DNA from: CAVQUE01 sp046290435
GTDB lineage: Bacteria > Actinomycetota > Acidimicrobiia > Acidimicrobiales > UBA8592
Direction: 5' to 3'
NCBI GenBank assembly: GCA_046290435.1
Contig: JBKAGO010000067.1
Span: 167,458-231,457 of the forward strand
DNA length: 64,000 nucleotides
The notes beneath the pieces are model-generated. The model had not been told where the DNA came from. It was given only the letters and a program-made list of their open reading frames with translations, and did not search any database. Both the position numbers and the translations under genes were made by a program. The first letter of the stretch is position 1, and every line of letters starts with the position of its first letter. Shown in pieces: positions 15,895-25,398 of the stretch.

Positions 15895-17069
15895 GCTTCT
15901 GGCCCGGCTCGTCTCCCTGTCTCGTTTCGCAGGGCGTGTCCGGATGGCCACCCAGGCTCGGCGGCCCGTTCGCCACGTCGCCGGGCGGTGTCCGCGTGCT
16001 GCGCAGCAGCGGCGTCGAGCGCCGCGTCGGAGAGCGCCAGCATCGTGGGTACCAGCGGCCGACCGGCGGCCCGGAACCGGTAGAGGCACGCGAGGCGGAA
16101 CCACACCGCAGCCTGGGTCACCGCCATCCGCTCGGCGTCGAGGGGCGCATGGCGCCGGTAGGCGTCGACGACGACCTCCTGTCGGATCAACGCACGCCCG
16201 ATCGGCTCGCCGGCTTGCAGCGACCGCAGCGCGACATGGACGGCGAGGTTGGCGACATCGTCTTCACGAGCGCCGAGGCGTGCGCCGTCGAGGTCGATCA
16301 GACCGCGTCGGCGACCGTCGACGAAGAGATTCTTGTCGTGGCAGTCGCCGTGGACGACGACGAGGCGCGCCGGCGCGGGCGGACCCAACGCCGAGGCCGC
16401 AGCGTCGATGGCCTCGGCACGTTCGGTCAGCGCAGTGGCCCCGGCGGGTTCGGCGCGCGCCACGATCGCCGTCCAGCGCGACGCCGAGTCACCGGGGTCG
16501 GCCTCGAGGATCTCGGGCGCCCGGAGCCCGTGCAACACGACGAGCGTCTCCGCTGCCGCGACCAGCGCCGCTTCCCGGGCACCGTGGCGCAACAGCCGGT
16601 GGAGCGAGCAGCCGCCGACGAGGCTCAGCCGGACGGCACCCTGGGCGTCGACCACGGTCGGTACCGGGAGATCCAACGCACCGCCGGCCGCGTCGACCAG
16701 CGACTGGTGGACCGCCACGAGACGCGCCATACGTGACGGCCGCACGACCTTCACGAACCCCTCGCTCATCGCCACCACGGCACGACGCCCGACCCGGTAG
16801 GACACGAGCTCGCCCCACGGCACGATGCGAGCCAGCGCCGGGAGCCGGCGGTCGCGGACGGGATCGACCACGGCTGCGGCTCCGGTCTCGGGGTCGAGAC
16901 GCCCGAAGGCGCCCGGCCGGCTCAGCGCCCAGGTGCCCGTCGGACGCGGGTAGGCCGTCGTCCACGTCGTCAGCCACTGCGGGGCAGCGCCGACCACGGT
17001 CGTGTCCACCATCGGACGATCGACGACCGATGCCGGCTGCGCCGGGCCCGGGAATGGGGCCGCGTTCAC
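15876..17069 (-). CDS. Aminoglycoside-phosphotransferase-fold kinase, glycan locus
   Basis: The 397-aa product carries the APH catalytic loop HGDCHDKNLF followed by the metal-binding GLIDLDGARLG. The N-terminal 160 residues form a divergent N-lobe. The fold phosphorylates sugars, choline or similar small molecules. Nothing here identifies an antibiotic substrate, and the location at the end of a polysaccharide operon suggests a sugar or glycan. The GTG start overlaps the UDP-glucose dehydrogenase stop (GTGA at 17066-17069). The C-terminal tail of about 45 residues (ending GRRAGPEAQRTVA) is encoded by DNA resembling the repeat found at 55.9 and 57.6 kb, so the 3' end may have been replaced by a repeat. 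Confidence 0.8.
   Translation of the reverse strand: MNAAPFPGPAQPASVVDRPMVDTTVVGAAPQWLTTWTTAYPRPTGTWALSRPGAFGRLDPETGAAAVVDPVRDRRLPALARIVPWGELVSYRVGRRAVVAMSEGFVKVVRPSRMARLVAVHQSLVDAAGGALDLPVPTVVDAQGAVRLSLVGGCSLHRLLRHGAREAALVAAAETLVVLHGLRAPEILEADPGDSASRWTAIVARAEPAGATALTERAEAIDAAASALGPPAPARLVVVHGDCHDKNLFVDGRRRGLIDLDGARLGAREDDVANLAVHVALRSLQAGEPIGRALIRQEVVVDAYRRHAPLDAERMAVTQAAVWFRLACLYRFRAAGRPLVPTMLALSDAALDAAAAQHADTARRRGERAAEPGWPSGHALRNETGRRAGPEAQRTVA
15896..16020 (+). repeat. Probable decayed copy of the long repeat
   Basis: This stretch shares GGCTCGTCTCC, a CTCGTTTC block and the long GCTGCGCAGCAGCGGCGTC core, in the same order as the repeat units at 55874-56102 and 57484-57711, but about 35 bp is missing and many positions differ. 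It overlaps the 3' coding end of the phosphotransferase gene. Confidence 0.5.
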
Positions 17070-18526
17070 GCGACGCCGGCGAGCGCCGGTCGGTCGACGA
17101 TGGCCGCCACGTCGCCGTGTGTTCGCCCCAGACGCCGCAGCGTCAGGCCGGCGCACCGCGCCGACAGCGGGTCGATCACGTCGCGGGTGTCGACGATCAC
17201 CGCTCCACGCATCCCGTCCGCGACATCGGCGAGGTCCACGGCGGCGAACTCGGGCCACTCGGTCGCGACGACCACGACGTCGGCGCCCTCGGCCGCAGCC
17301 GCCGCGTCGGCGACGATCCGTACCCCCGACGGCTGCACCCGGGCTGCAGGATCGGTGGCCACGACCTCGGCGCCGGCCGCGACGAGGCCCTCGACGACGC
17401 GCAGGGCCGGCGAGTCGCGACAGTCGTCGGTCCCGGCCTTGAACGTCAGCCCCCACACCGCGATCCGGCGGCCCCGTAGGGTTCCGCCGGCCGCTGCGGC
17501 GACGGTGGCGACGACGTGGGCGACGTGCTCCTCGTTGCTCTCGATGGCAGCCTCGACCACCGGGGCCCGCAACCCCACCGACGCTGCCAGATGCACGAGC
17601 CCGCGGGTGTCCTTGGGGAAGCACGAACCGCCCCACCCCGGGCCGGGGCGCAGGAAGGTGGCGCCGATGCGGTGGTCCGAGCCCAGGCCGGCGGTGACAT
17701 CGTCGATGTCGGCGCCGACGCGTTCGCAGAGGCGGCTGAGCTCGTTGACCATCGACAGGCGGGCGGCCAGGAAGGCATTGGCGCCGACCTTGACCAGCTC
17801 GGCCGAGGCTGCGTCCATGGTCAGGACCGGCGCGTCGATCGTGGCGTACAGGGCAGCCACGCGTCCGACCGCCGCAGGGTCGTCGCCGCCGACCACCACA
17901 CGATCGGGCTCGGCGAAGTCGCGCACCGCCGTCCCTTCGCGAAGGAACTCGGGGTTGGAGACGACGGCGATGTCGTCGCGGTCGAGCCACTCGGCGAGCG
18001 CCACGTGCGTGCCGACGGGCACGGTCGACTTGGTGACGACCACCGCACCCGGGGCGAGGATCGGGCCGATCCAGCGGGCTGCGCCCTCGACGAAGGCGAC
18101 GTCGAGGCTGCCATCGGCGCGGGTCGGCGTCGGCAGGCAGAGCAGCACCACGTCGGCCCGGGCGAGAGCCACCGACGCCGTGTCGACGATGCCTCCCACG
18201 GATCCGTCGCAGCCGCCGGGAGCCGGGACCGTCGGCGCCGCCGCCGGCGCAGCGGCGAACGAGAGGTTCCCCGAGGCCAGTCCGGCACCGACGAGGTCCG
18301 CCAGGCCCTCCTCGACGATGTGGACGATGCCGGCACCGAGCCGTTCGACCAATGCCTCGTCGACGTCGAGGCCGGTTACGCGATGGCCGAGCTCGGCCAG
18401 GCACGCCGCCGCGGTGAGACCGACATAGCCGGTTCCGAGCACCACGACACGCATCGGGCGAGCGTCGGTCGAGGGCCGGGTGAGGTCGCCTCCGGCGCGT
18501 GCGATGGGGACGTGTGGATGATCCAT
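17066..18526 (-). CDS. ugd: UDP-glucose 6-dehydrogenase
   Basis: This enzyme oxidises UDP-glucose to UDP-glucuronate with two NAD+. The Rossmann start MRVVVLGTGYVGL is preceded by 24 extra residues if the ATG at 18526 is used. I chose that start because a perfect AGGAGG lies 6 nt upstream, while the internal ATG at 18454 has no ribosome site. The catalytic cysteine lies in WGGSCFPKDTRGL, and LTFKAGTDDCRDSPAL marks the C-terminal domain. The length of 462-486 aa is normal. It supplies glucuronate precursors to the surrounding glycan genes, and its stop codon overlaps the downstream kinase start. Confidence 0.95.
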   Translation of the reverse strand: MDHPHVPIARAGGDLTRPSTDARPMRVVVLGTGYVGLTAAACLAELGHRVTGLDVDEALVERLGAGIVHIVEEGLADLVGAGLASGNLSFAAAPAAAPTVPAPGGCDGSVGGIVDTASVALARADVVLLCLPTPTRADGSLDVAFVEGAARWIGPILAPGAVVVTKSTVPVGTHVALAEWLDRDDIAVVSNPEFLREGTAVRDFAEPDRVVVGGDDPAAVGRVAALYATIDAPVLTMDAASAELVKVGANAFLAARLSMVNELSRLCERVGADIDDVTAGLGSDHRIGATFLRPGPGWGGSCFPKDTRGLVHLAASVGLRAPVVEAAIESNEEHVAHVVATVAAAAGGTLRGRRIAVWGLTFKAGTDDCRDSPALRVVEGLVAAGAEVVATDPAARVQPSGVRIVADAAAAAEGADVVVVATEWPEFAAVDLADVADGMRGAVIVDTRDVIDPLSARCAGLTLRRLGRTHGDVAAIVDRPALAGVA

Positions 18527-18581
18527 GGGGGGCCTCCTGGTGGGGACGGACGTGGTCGGTGGCTCGATGCGGCAGCGCCGC

Positions 18582-19910
18582 TCAGCGCACCACGGAACGG
18601 GGTGGGGGACAGTGCGCCAGCGCGGCCTCGAGGAGTTGCGGGATCGCCTCCGGCGCACCCGCCGATTCGAGCCGGCGGGCAGCGTTCAGCGCCGCCTCGA
18701 CGAGTCCGACGGCGGTGTAGAGCGCGACACAGCGCCCGTCGACGCCCTCTCGTGTGGCGGCCTCGGCGACGATGGTCGCCCCGAGACGACCCGCGGCCAG
18801 GTCGTTGCGCATGATCGCTCCGGCGATGCCGTGGGCGGCCAGGCAGCCCAGGTCGAGGGCGGCTTCGCCGATGGCGACGCGTTCGAGGTCGATCAGCGCG
18901 GCCTGCGGCCCGCCGTCGAGGTCGACGAGCACGTTGCGGTCGTGGAGGTCACCGTGGACCATGACGCCGGGCGCGGCGGGGAGCGATTCGCCCGCGGCGC
19001 CGAGTCGGTGCCACAGCGCCCGGGCCAGACCGGTGTCGACGTCGCCACGGCCACAGAGCCAGCGCAGCGAAGCGCCGGCCGCGGCGAGCTCGTCGTTGCG
19101 GGCCCGCACGGGTGCGACCGCCGGGGTCGAGGCCCGATGCAGGGCCACCAGCTGCTCTGCGACCACGTTGGCAACGGCAACGGCGACGGCCGGCTCGTGG
19201 GCGACCGCCTGGGCGGTGGTGCGCAGGTCGACGCCGGGGAGCAGCTCGTCGATGGCCACCCGACCGCCTTCGAGGCGTGCCAGCGAACCGGCTGTGTCCA
19301 CGCCGTGGGCGCGCAGGTGATCGGCCGTGGCCGCCAGGCGCGTCGCCGTCGGCGTTGCGGTGTAGCGCAGGATCACCGGCCGGCGGTGACCGTCGCGGTA
19401 GCCGAGGTCGAGTCGGGCCACGAAACGGCGCTCGGGCTTGTAGGTCAACAACGCCACCGTCGTCGCCGAGCCCGACAGCACCCGCCCGTCGGGGTCGAAC
19501 CCGGCGAGGGAACGCTTCAGCTTTCGGGGCTGCAGGTACCAGCGGGCTCGGCGCAGCCGGGCGTCGTTGGGCAGGATCCGCAGGATCGAACGGTCGTCGA
19601 CACGGACCACCCCGGGGCCGAGGTCGGTGTCGACGGGACCCATCGCCAGCGCCTTGTGCCACTCGACGCCGGCACGATCGGGATCGCTAGACCAGCGCAG
19701 GTAGCCGACGCCTCGGGTCGGTCCGGCCCAGAGGTCATAGCCGACGACGAGGCTCTCCCCCGGCTTGTCACGAAGGTACGTGGGGCGCACGCCGTCGACG
19801 TCGACGCCGCCGCTGCGACGGATCCGGGCGAGGACCTCGTCGGCATCGAGCATCCAGGCCGATGCGCCTTCGGTCGGTTCGGTATCCGACAGTGGCGGCA
19901 CGAGCCTCAT
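18582..19910 (-). CDS. Second APH-fold kinase with extended N-terminal domain
   Basis: The 442-aa protein has the APH catalytic loop VHGDLHDRNVLVD and LIDLERVAIGEAALDLG near residues 320-350. The N-terminal 200 residues (YLRDKPGESLVVGYDLWAG, then RRARWYLQPRKLKRSLAG) form an unusually basic lobe that I do not recognise. Its ATG overlaps the stop of the ABC exporter gene (ATGA), so the two proteins are made together. With no resistance context, a role in phosphorylating a glycan intermediate or lipid carrier is more plausible than antibiotic inactivation. The substrate is unknown. Confidence 0.8.
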   Translation of the reverse strand: MRLVPPLSDTEPTEGASAWMLDADEVLARIRRSGGVDVDGVRPTYLRDKPGESLVVGYDLWAGPTRGVGYLRWSSDPDRAGVEWHKALAMGPVDTDLGPGVVRVDDRSILRILPNDARLRRARWYLQPRKLKRSLAGFDPDGRVLSGSATTVALLTYKPERRFVARLDLGYRDGHRRPVILRYTATPTATRLAATADHLRAHGVDTAGSLARLEGGRVAIDELLPGVDLRTTAQAVAHEPAVAVAVANVVAEQLVALHRASTPAVAPVRARNDELAAAGASLRWLCGRGDVDTGLARALWHRLGAAGESLPAAPGVMVHGDLHDRNVLVDLDGGPQAALIDLERVAIGEAALDLGCLAAHGIAGAIMRNDLAAGRLGATIVAEAATREGVDGRCVALYTAVGLVEAALNAARRLESAGAPEAIPQLLEAALAHCPPPRSVVR

Positions 19911-21730
19911 GCCCCGACCACCCGCAACATGGGCCGGCTGCCGGAGTCGCCGCGCTCGAGACGCAGCTCCATGTCGGGGCCCAGCTCGTCGAGTTCGCCG
20001 TGGTGGACCACCAGGGTGGTGCGCCCCGCGGCGATGTTGGTGATGGCGCGGGCGACCAGTTCCCGGGCATCGGGATCCAGGCCTGCCAGCGGCTCGTCGA
20101 GCAGCAGGATCGATGCGTCGCGCAACGCCGCTCGGGTCAGCATCAACCGGCGGGCCTGCCCGCCCGACAGCGATGCTCCGGCCTCGTCGAGGTCGGTGTC
20201 GAGACCGTCGGGCAGCCGTTCGAGCACCGGCGTGAACAGCGCCGCGTCTGCCGCGGCGAGGATCTCGGCGTCGGTTGCGTCGGGACGGGCGAACAGGATG
20301 TTCTCCCGGATCGTCCCGCCGAACAGGGCGAGCTCCTGGGGCACGTAGGCGATCTGTTCGCGATACGACGCGAGCTGCAGCGACGAGATGTCGGTGTCGT
20401 CGACGAGCACCACGCCCTCGCTGGGGCGGTGCAACCGCAGGAGCAGCGACAGCAGCGTCGATTTGCCGGTGCCGTTCTCGCCGGTGATCGCCACCAGCGA
20501 TCCCGCGGGGACCGAGGCGTCGAGGCCGGCGAGCGACCGCCGTCCGTCGGGGTAGACGTGGCCGACGCGGCAGATGTCGATGCGCCCTGCGAGCCGTCCG
20601 ACGGCCAGGCCGGCGTCGGCGTCCTCCGCGGGCTGGTCGAGGAGGTCGATGACGCGGTTCGCGCAGGCGACGGCCTTTGCTATCCGGGCGCCTTCGGCAG
20701 TGAGCTTGCGCACCGGCTTGTAGAGCATCCGGGCGTAGGAGACGACGAGGACGAGTTCGCCGGTGCTGAGCAACCCGGCACGGACCCGGACGGCGCCGAA
20801 GACGAGGACCAGCGCCACACCGACGCCGGTGAGGATCTCGGTCATCCGGGTCATGCGGGCGGCGTGGCGGGCGGCGGCCATGGTCGCCCGCTCGCTGCTG
20901 CGGGCGTCGCGGGTGAAGCGTTCGGTGGTCCTGTCCTCGGCAGCGAAGGCCTTGATGAGGCCGACCTGGCGCAGCGACTCGGCAGCCTGGGAAGCGATCG
21001 CCCCTTCCTTGCGCCGCTGTTTGCCCGCAGCGGTCTTGACCGCGCTGGAGGTGCGCTCGAGCGTCACCCACAGCAGCGGCAGCGGGATGAGCGCGACGAG
21101 GAACAGCCTCCAGTCGATGAGAGCGAACACGATGCCCCCGCCAACGAGCACCGTGCCGTGGGTCAACAGGTTGACCCAGCTCGGGAACAGCAGATCGCGC
21201 ACCATGTTGACGTCGCCCATCAACCGCATCATGAGGTCGCCGCTGTAATGGCGCTGGTGCTCGGCGTAGTCGAGCCGGTGGATGTGGGAGAACACGTCGC
21301 CACGGATGCGCACGGTCGCCTTCCGGCTGATGACGGCGATGAGGAGCTGCAGCCGCTCCCTCGCGAAGCCGAGCAGCACCGGGATGGCCAGGGCCGCACC
21401 GGCGAACAAGATGATGGGCCCGAGGGCGATCGGGGCGAGGGCGTCGGCCGCGGTGGTGCCGGGCGCAGCGATCCCGGGCGACGTGACACCGGACGGCGTG
21501 GTGCCGACGGCCGCGGTCTGCGCCGTGACGAGGTGGTCGACCACCCATGCGACGGGCCACGGCCGGAGCAGCTCGAGCGCGGTGCCGGCGAGCGCCAACA
21601 GCAGCGCCCCTGCGATACGCAGGCGCTGCCCGGCCAGCGCCGGGCGGAACCGGGCGACGGCGCGACGCACGTCGCCGACGGGCACCCCGGCGCCGGGCGG
21701 GGAGGCGGCGATGCCGATCCTCCTACCCAC
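19907..21730 (-). CDS. ABC exporter, fused membrane and ATPase domains
   Basis: The 607-aa half-transporter has six predicted helices in residues 30-320 and then an ATPase domain. Walker A is TGENGTGKSTLLSLLLRL, the signature is LSGGQARRLMLTRA, Walker B is ILLLDEPLAGLDP and the H-loop is VVHH. It belongs to the MsbA/lipid-linked oligosaccharide exporter class and would act as a homodimer. It overlaps the upstream glycosyltransferase by 8 bp and the downstream kinase by 4 bp. The GTG start is used because no ATG lies before the first helix. It most likely exports the glycan product or a lipid-linked precursor. Confidence 0.93.
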   Translation of the reverse strand: MGRRIGIAASPPGAGVPVGDVRRAVARFRPALAGQRLRIAGALLLALAGTALELLRPWPVAWVVDHLVTAQTAAVGTTPSGVTSPGIAAPGTTAADALAPIALGPIILFAGAALAIPVLLGFARERLQLLIAVISRKATVRIRGDVFSHIHRLDYAEHQRHYSGDLMMRLMGDVNMVRDLLFPSWVNLLTHGTVLVGGGIVFALIDWRLFLVALIPLPLLWVTLERTSSAVKTAAGKQRRKEGAIASQAAESLRQVGLIKAFAAEDRTTERFTRDARSSERATMAAARHAARMTRMTEILTGVGVALVLVFGAVRVRAGLLSTGELVLVVSYARMLYKPVRKLTAEGARIAKAVACANRVIDLLDQPAEDADAGLAVGRLAGRIDICRVGHVYPDGRRSLAGLDASVPAGSLVAITGENGTGKSTLLSLLLRLHRPSEGVVLVDDTDISSLQLASYREQIAYVPQELALFGGTIRENILFARPDATDAEILAAADAALFTPVLERLPDGLDTDLDEAGASLSGGQARRLMLTRAALRDASILLLDEPLAGLDPDARELVARAITNIAAGRTTLVVHHGELDELGPDMELRLERGDSGSRPMLRVVGA

Positions 21731-22826
21731 GGTGGGCTCCTGTGACCAGCATCGTCTCGATCGCGGCCACCGTCGCCTCGGCGGCGTGGTCCCAAGTCAG
21801 CGAGGCATGTGCGCGGGTGCGACCGGCCGCTCCGAGACGGGCACGGCGATCGGGATCGTCGAGGAGACCTGCAACTGCAGCCGCGAGAGCCTCATCGTCG
21901 TCGGCCGGGACGATCACACCCGCGTCGGCGACGAGTCGCGGGACGTCGCCCTGATCGGTCGAGACCACCGGCACGCCGGCGGCGAGGTAGTCGAGCACCT
22001 TGAGGGGGCAGAAGTAGAAGCCGTCCTGGGGCGGGTAGGGGGCGAGCCCGATGGCGCCCCGGCTGACCAGGGCGCTCGCAGCGTCCGGCGCCAGCGCGCC
22101 GGTGATCTCGACACGGTCGCCGACGCCGCTCCGGATGGCGGCATCCCGGAGGGCGTCGGCGCCGCTGCCACCACCGATCACGAGGAGGTGAGGGTGGTGG
22201 CCGTGGGCGGCGAGATCGACCAGCAGGCGGAGTAGCCGGTCGGCGCCGTGCCACGGCTTGGGGTGACCCAGGAACACCAGGGTCTCGGTCTCTGCGGGGC
22301 GGGCGGCCTCGGCGAACCAGGCGGGCTCGAACCCGTTGCGCACGACGACGACGGGACCGTCGCGCCGTGCCGAGGCCCACTGGGCGAGGACGTCGGACAC
22401 GACCACGACGAGGTCGGCCTCGGCCAGCAGCCGGGCCTCAGCGGCGGCGTGACCTGCGTCGACGGTGTCGGGGCGGTGCCGCATGGCCTCGTCGACCAGC
22501 GGGGCGTTGACCTCCAGCACGAACGCCGCGCCATGGCGACGCGCCGCGTCGAGCCCGTCGGTGTGGCCGAGCGACGAGCGTTCGTAGACGACGTCGGCGT
22601 CGGCCACGAAGCCGTCGAGGTGATCCAGCGGCTGCACCGGTACGGGGAACGGGCCCTCGGCGCGCCGGCCGGCGACGGTGACGACCTGGTGGCCGAGGGC
22701 CACGAGGCCCGCTGCGATACCGCGCAGGTGCTGGGACGCTCCCTTGGTGGCGCCGGGGGCGATGCCACGGTCCGCGCACACCTGCACGATGCGCAGCGGC
22801 CGGGCCGTCTCGAGGGGGGCGTTCAT
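21723..22826 (-). CDS. Glycosyltransferase family 4 (GT-B fold)
   Basis: The 367-aa enzyme starts with a Rossmann strand and Gly loop (RIVQVCADRGIAPGATKGAS). The C-terminal donor domain holds VFLGHPKPWHGADRLLRL, VGDRVEITGAL and the PLKVLDYLAAGVPVVSTDQG motif that marks GT4 nucleotide-sugar binding. The ATG overlaps the stop of the previous glycosyltransferase. It should add a sugar to a growing glycan on the cytoplasmic face. Donor and acceptor are not predictable. Confidence 0.9.
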   Translation of the reverse strand: MNAPLETARPLRIVQVCADRGIAPGATKGASQHLRGIAAGLVALGHQVVTVAGRRAEGPFPVPVQPLDHLDGFVADADVVYERSSLGHTDGLDAARRHGAAFVLEVNAPLVDEAMRHRPDTVDAGHAAAEARLLAEADLVVVVSDVLAQWASARRDGPVVVVRNGFEPAWFAEAARPAETETLVFLGHPKPWHGADRLLRLLVDLAAHGHHPHLLVIGGGSGADALRDAAIRSGVGDRVEITGALAPDAASALVSRGAIGLAPYPPQDGFYFCPLKVLDYLAAGVPVVSTDQGDVPRLVADAGVIVPADDDEALAAAVAGLLDDPDRRARLGAAGRTRAHASLTWDHAAEATVAAIETMLVTGAHRG

Positions 22827-24037
22827 GCCACCGGCTCCACGGCACCCATGGCCTCGACGAGCGAGACGATCGTCTGGGCACGGTCGAAGCGCTCGGCGAG
22901 GCGCAGCGGTCCGGCGGCCGACATCGCGGACCAGCGCTGGTCGTCGTCGAGCAGCTCGACGATGCCGGCGGCGACTGCTGCGGCGTCGCCGCACTCCACC
23001 ACCAGGCCGTGTTCGTCGTGGTCGACGATCTCGGGGATCCCGGCCACCGGGGTCGTGACCATCGGCAGGCCGGCGCCGAGGGCCTCGAGCAACACCGTCG
23101 GCAGCGCGTCCTGGTTGCCGTCGGTTCCGACCAGGCACGGGGCGGCGAGCACGTGGGCCTCACGCAGCCACCGGGCAACCTGGTCCTGGCCGACGGCGCC
23201 GGTGAAGTGGACCCGGTCCGACAGCCCGAGCTCGACGGTGCGTCGCTCGAGCCGCTCCCGGTCCTCGCCGTCGCCGACGATGACGCACGACACCGTCGGG
23301 CGGTGCGCAGCGATGTCCGCGACGGCGTCGAGGAGGATGTCGAATCCCTTCTTCTCCACCAGGCGCCCGATGCCGAGGACGAGGTCACGCCGACGCGCCG
23401 GCAGCGGGGCGGGGGGATCCTGGGGGCCGAGGCCGTTGTAGACCCGCACGAGGCGGGCGCCGGAGCCGTCGAGACGGTGCGCCAGATAGCGCAGGTTGGC
23501 ATCGCACACCGTGACCACCGCCGTTGCTGCGCCGGCCACCCTGGCCACGAGATCCCAGTCGACGGTGTGGCGGTAGATGTCCTTGGCGTGCGCGGTGACC
23601 GTGTAGGTCACCCCGGTCAACAGGTGTGCCAGATGGGCCGCATGGGAGGCGATCGTGAGGAAGTGGGCATGCAGGTGGTCGACGCGTTCGCGACGGACGC
23701 CCTCGGCGAGGTGCACGGCCTGCAGCAGGATCTCGGCGCGGCGATCGGCCGGGAGCCGGTCGACGAAATCGAGTGCGGCCCGCAGGTCGTCGGGTGCGAC
23801 ATCGGGGAGGGCACGGACCGCTTCGAGGAACGACGCCTTGTCCGCTCGGGGCAGGTAGTGGACGCTGCCGCGCACGGCGGCGACGCCGGGGTGGAAGCGG
23901 CCCTCGGTGGCGTGACGGAGCGAGAAGACGGTGACGTCGACGCCGACCGATTCGAGGCCGAGGATCTCGTTGAGGATGAAGGTCTCGGACAGTCGCGGGT
24001 ACTGCTTCAGGATGTAGCCGACGCGGCGTTCAGGCAT
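22823..24037 (-). CDS. Glycosyltransferase family 4, colanic-acid type
   Basis: The 404-aa protein begins RVGYILKQYPRLSETFILNE, the typical opening of WcaL/colanic-acid-like GT4 enzymes. It has HLHAHF and YTVTAHAKDIY in the acceptor domain. The donor domain shows GIGRLVEKKGFDILLDA and the E-x7-E motif region PTVLLEALGAGLPMVTTPVAGI PEIV. It overlaps the upstream gene by 8 bp, and a GAGAGGA-like ribosome site lies about 10 nt before the ATG. It is part of the coupled glycan operon. Confidence 0.92.
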   Translation of the reverse strand: MPERRVGYILKQYPRLSETFILNEILGLESVGVDVTVFSLRHATEGRFHPGVAAVRGSVHYLPRADKASFLEAVRALPDVAPDDLRAALDFVDRLPADRRAEILLQAVHLAEGVRRERVDHLHAHFLTIASHAAHLAHLLTGVTYTVTAHAKDIYRHTVDWDLVARVAGAATAVVTVCDANLRYLAHRLDGSGARLVRVYNGLGPQDPPAPLPARRRDLVLGIGRLVEKKGFDILLDAVADIAAHRPTVSCVIVGDGEDRERLERRTVELGLSDRVHFTGAVGQDQVARWLREAHVLAAPCLVGTDGNQDALPTVLLEALGAGLPMVTTPVAGIPEIVDHDEHGLVVECGDAAAVAAGIVELLDDDQRWSAMSAAGPLRLAERFDRAQTIVSLVEAMGAVEPVA

Positions 24038-25232
24038 GGCAGGGGTTCCTCTCGGGTTCGGTGGGGCGGGGCTGCCGGCCACCGGAGTGGGCTTCGGCGG
24101 ACGGGCTGGCGCTGGGGGCGATGAGGGTGGCGGCACGCTGCACGCCGCCGAGGTCGACCGTGGTCGGGTGGGCGTCACGGGCGGCGGCGCGCTCGACGAA
24201 GCTCCCGATGCGTGCCGACGACAGCTCCTCGACGGGGCAGCGCTCGACACCGCTGACAGGTTCGAGGCGGCGGGCCCGGATGTCCTGTTCGAGGCGGGGC
24301 GCCGAGCGGGGCACCAGGAGCGCAGGCCTCGCGGCCGCGAGCTCCTCGACGACGGTGTTGTAGCCGGCCATCGACACGACGGCGGTCGCCGACGCGATGA
24401 GCGAGCGCATGTCCTCGGCGAACTCGAGCAGCGTGACGCCCTCGACCGCGTCGGCCCGGGCGAGCACCTCGGCCCGGCGCCCCACCGACATCAACGGGCC
24501 GGTCACGACGACCGAACGCATCCCGCCGAGGGCGCCGGCCTCGACGGCGTCGAGATGGCGACGGAGCAGTTCCTGACCGTCACCACCGCCGCCGGGGGTG
24601 ACGAGCACGAACGGCTCGCCGCCGAACGCATCGGGCATCGACGGTGCGACGTAGCCGGTGTGGTGGACCGGCACATCGAGCCGGCGCTCGAGGCCGAGCT
24701 CCTGGGCGGTGGTGAGGATCTGGGGATCGCCGTAGACGAGGACCTCGTCGTAGCCGGCCAGCGCATCGCGGCTCCCGTCGATCTCCCAGCAACGAGCCAC
24801 CTTCGCGGCGTCGTCGATGATGTCTCGCAGGCCGAGCACGAGGCGGGGCCCACGGCGGGAGCTGGCCAGGCGGGTCAGCAGCGGCAGGAGCTCGCCGGCC
24901 ATGCCGATCGGGGCGTGGTCGACGAGGACGACATCGGGCTCGTAGCTGGCCACGGCGGCGAGCAACAGGTCGGAGCGGAGACGCACGAGCGACGCGAGGT
25001 CGCAACGCAGCTTGCGGGCCTGGTAGCCGCCGCCGTCGTCCTTGGTGGCGGCGGGCAGCTTGATGGTGTCGACCCGCTCGGGCAGCGGGAAGGCCTGCGC
25101 CCGCGGCGAGCCCGTGACGATGACGACGTCGTTGTCGGGATCGGCGTCGACGAGTCCTCCGGCGAGGAGGGTGCAGCGCCGGAGATGGCCGAGGCCGTAG
25201 GTGTCGTGGCTGTAGATCAGGGTGCGGGTCAC
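24030..25232 (-). CDS. GT28/MurG-like glycosyltransferase, first gene of glycan operon
   Basis: The 400-aa product opens RTLIYSHDTYGLGHLRRCTL, the pattern of the MurG/GT28-related family. The C-terminal half has FVLVTPGGGGDGQELL, VVVTGPLM and the UDP-sugar-binding-like stretch ATAVVSMAGYNTVVEELAAARPALLVPRS. The GTG start has AGGAGG 8-9 nt upstream. It is the first gene of the operon that runs leftwards to 15876. A Pro/Ser-rich tail follows the catalytic core. Confidence 0.88.
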   Translation of the reverse strand: MTRTLIYSHDTYGLGHLRRCTLLAGGLVDADPDNDVVIVTGSPRAQAFPLPERVDTIKLPAATKDDGGGYQARKLRCDLASLVRLRSDLLLAAVASYEPDVVLVDHAPIGMAGELLPLLTRLASSRRGPRLVLGLRDIIDDAAKVARCWEIDGSRDALAGYDEVLVYGDPQILTTAQELGLERRLDVPVHHTGYVAPSMPDAFGGEPFVLVTPGGGGDGQELLRRHLDAVEAGALGGMRSVVVTGPLMSVGRRAEVLARADAVEGVTLLEFAEDMRSLIASATAVVSMAGYNTVVEELAAARPALLVPRSAPRLEQDIRARRLEPVSGVERCPVEELSSARIGSFVERAAARDAHPTTVDLGGVQRAATLIAPSASPSAEAHSGGRQPRPTEPERNPCHA

Positions 25233-25398
25233 GGTGCCACCTCCTGGGTTGCCGCGGGCGATGCGTGCATGGCGCCAGAGATTGGGGCCCGAAGGTGAAG
25301 GGAACCTGAGAAGCCCATGAGAGCTCTCCCATCTGTTGGCCCTGCATTCACCATGAGGTCATGTCCGGCCCTCGTCAGGGGTCGGCCGGTCGAGGTGA

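Noticed and set aside
13771..16104. A 777-codon minus-strand frame opposite the two-component system.
   Set aside because: Shadow of the regulator and kinase, both with complete motif sets.
15876..19910. Aminoglycoside resistance genes.
   Set aside because: The fold is shared, but both genes are embedded in a glycan operon and show no resistance-specific features.
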